A stretch of 64,000 bases of DNA from Tissierella sp. MB52-C2 (GTDB lineage: Bacteria; Bacillota; Clostridia; Tissierellales; Tissierellaceae), in assembly GCF_030931715.1 (NCBI RefSeq), contig NZ_CP133261.1, forward strand, positions 186,001-250,000, in the 5' to 3' direction. Position 1 is the stretch's first letter; each line of letters opens with the position of its first letter. The position numbers were made by a program, and so were the translations under genes. Shown in pieces: positions 63,558 through 64,000 of the stretch. Below the pieces are notes generated by a model. The model had not been told where the DNA came from. It ran no database searches and saw nothing but the letters and a program-made list of their open reading frames with translations.

Positions 63558-64000
63558 TTATATGCTTTCTTCAATTATTGCAGCAACCAACTGACTAGTT
63601 TTAACTAAATCTTCTATGGCTATATATTCATCTACACTATGAGCATTAAACATACCAATTCCAAGGGTAGCTGTTTTGATTCCTTTTCCATTGAATATAT
63701 TAGTATCAGAGCCACCACCTGTAGAACAAGGTCTATATGAAATATTTAACTTATTCATAGCTTTTTCTATTGTCTTTAACATAGGTTCTTCTTTATCTAA
63801 TTTAAAAGTAGGATATGAATAGTTTACTTCAGTATCTACTGTGCCATTGAAAGATTTAGTGGCTTCCTCCATGGTATCAACCATATGTTTAACTTGATTG
63901 TTTAGCTTTTCTTCATCTAAACTACGAGCTTCAAATTCTATTTCAACTAAATCTGCAACAATATTAGTTGCAGCACCACCTTTTATAATTCCTACATTTG
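63558..64000 (-). CDS. M20-family peptidase (PepT-like), C-terminal part
   Basis: The gene runs off the right edge; on the minus strand the frame is open from 64000. NVGIIKGGAATNIVADLVEIEFEARS is the dimerisation-domain start of tripeptidase-T-like M20 enzymes; it splits as GGAATNIVAD and EIEFEARSLD. STGGGSDTNIFNGKGI carries the metal-ligand Asp region and NAHSVDEYIAIEDL the final His. It hydrolyses small peptides using two zinc ions. Confidence 0.92.
   Translation of the reverse strand, partial: NVGIIKGGAATNIVADLVEIEFEARSLDEEKLNNQVKHMVDTMEEATKSFNGTVDTEVNYSYPTFKLDKEEPMLKTIEKAMNKLNISYRPCSTGGGSDTNIFNGKGIKTATLGIGMFNAHSVDEYIAIEDLVKTSQLVAAIIEESI

Overview
The window looks like chromosome of a low-GC, strictly anaerobic, endospore-forming Firmicute of the Clostridia/Tissierellia type (taxonomy is inference). 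The signs are very AT-rich DNA with strong AGGAGG ribosome sites, a spore small acid-soluble protein and a SleB cortex hydrolase, rubrerythrin, an aldehyde:ferredoxin-oxidoreductase-like enzyme, a B12-dependent (class II) ribonucleotide reductase, and T-box, lysine and c-di-AMP leader RNAs. I see no rRNA, tRNA, CRISPR or intact mobile element.

0-6.4 kb: the end of a VanR-like regulator, a VanS-like kinase, a VanY(D)-like serine DD-carboxypeptidase, then a thiol/electron-transfer set: a TlpA lipoprotein, a 52-codon CxxC protein of the CD1871A type, and a polyferredoxin membrane protein. The promoters of the carboxypeptidase and the TlpA gene share a repeat block, so both may be controlled by the VanRS-like pair. 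A frameshifted secreted HExxH protein and an IS256 stub follow.

6.9-16 kb: branched-polyamine synthase plus SpeD, an alpha/beta hydrolase, an RsgA GTPase behind a leader-peptide/terminator region, a GNAT acetyltransferase, and a TetR-controlled FtsX/ATPase ABC system.

16-21.9 kb: two deletion-made pseudogenes (a flavodoxin and a transporter/phosphoglycerate mutase chimera), a two-gene chromate transporter with a convergent LysR, a 224-bp imperfect palindrome, an aromatic acid exporter-like protein and MscL.

22-29.3 kb: four well-marked regulons: c-di-AMP riboswitch to sleB, PerR-like box to rubrerythrin, T-box to a YjiH transporter and PLP dehydratase, and lysine riboswitch to an amino-acid ABC transporter.

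29.3-44.1 kb: an SASP, sufCBDSU behind a Fur-like box, an L,D-transpeptidase, a MATE pump, an AOR-like enzyme, an iron/heme-type ABC importer, a rhodanese and an M29 aminopeptidase.

44.2-64 kb: adenine deaminase behind a sigma-54 promoter, a duplicated-half membrane protein, a hemerythrin protein, a decayed ABC/two-component module, an alarmone synthetase, CIRCE-controlled htpG, DUF445, nrdJ, DUF1576 and PsiE. It ends with a soluble binding-domain histidine kinase, an NtrC-type activator, a sigma-54-driven cyclase, a PgpA-like protein and the end of an M20 peptidase. The kinase/activator pair and the two sigma-54 promoters may form one nutrient-responsive circuit.
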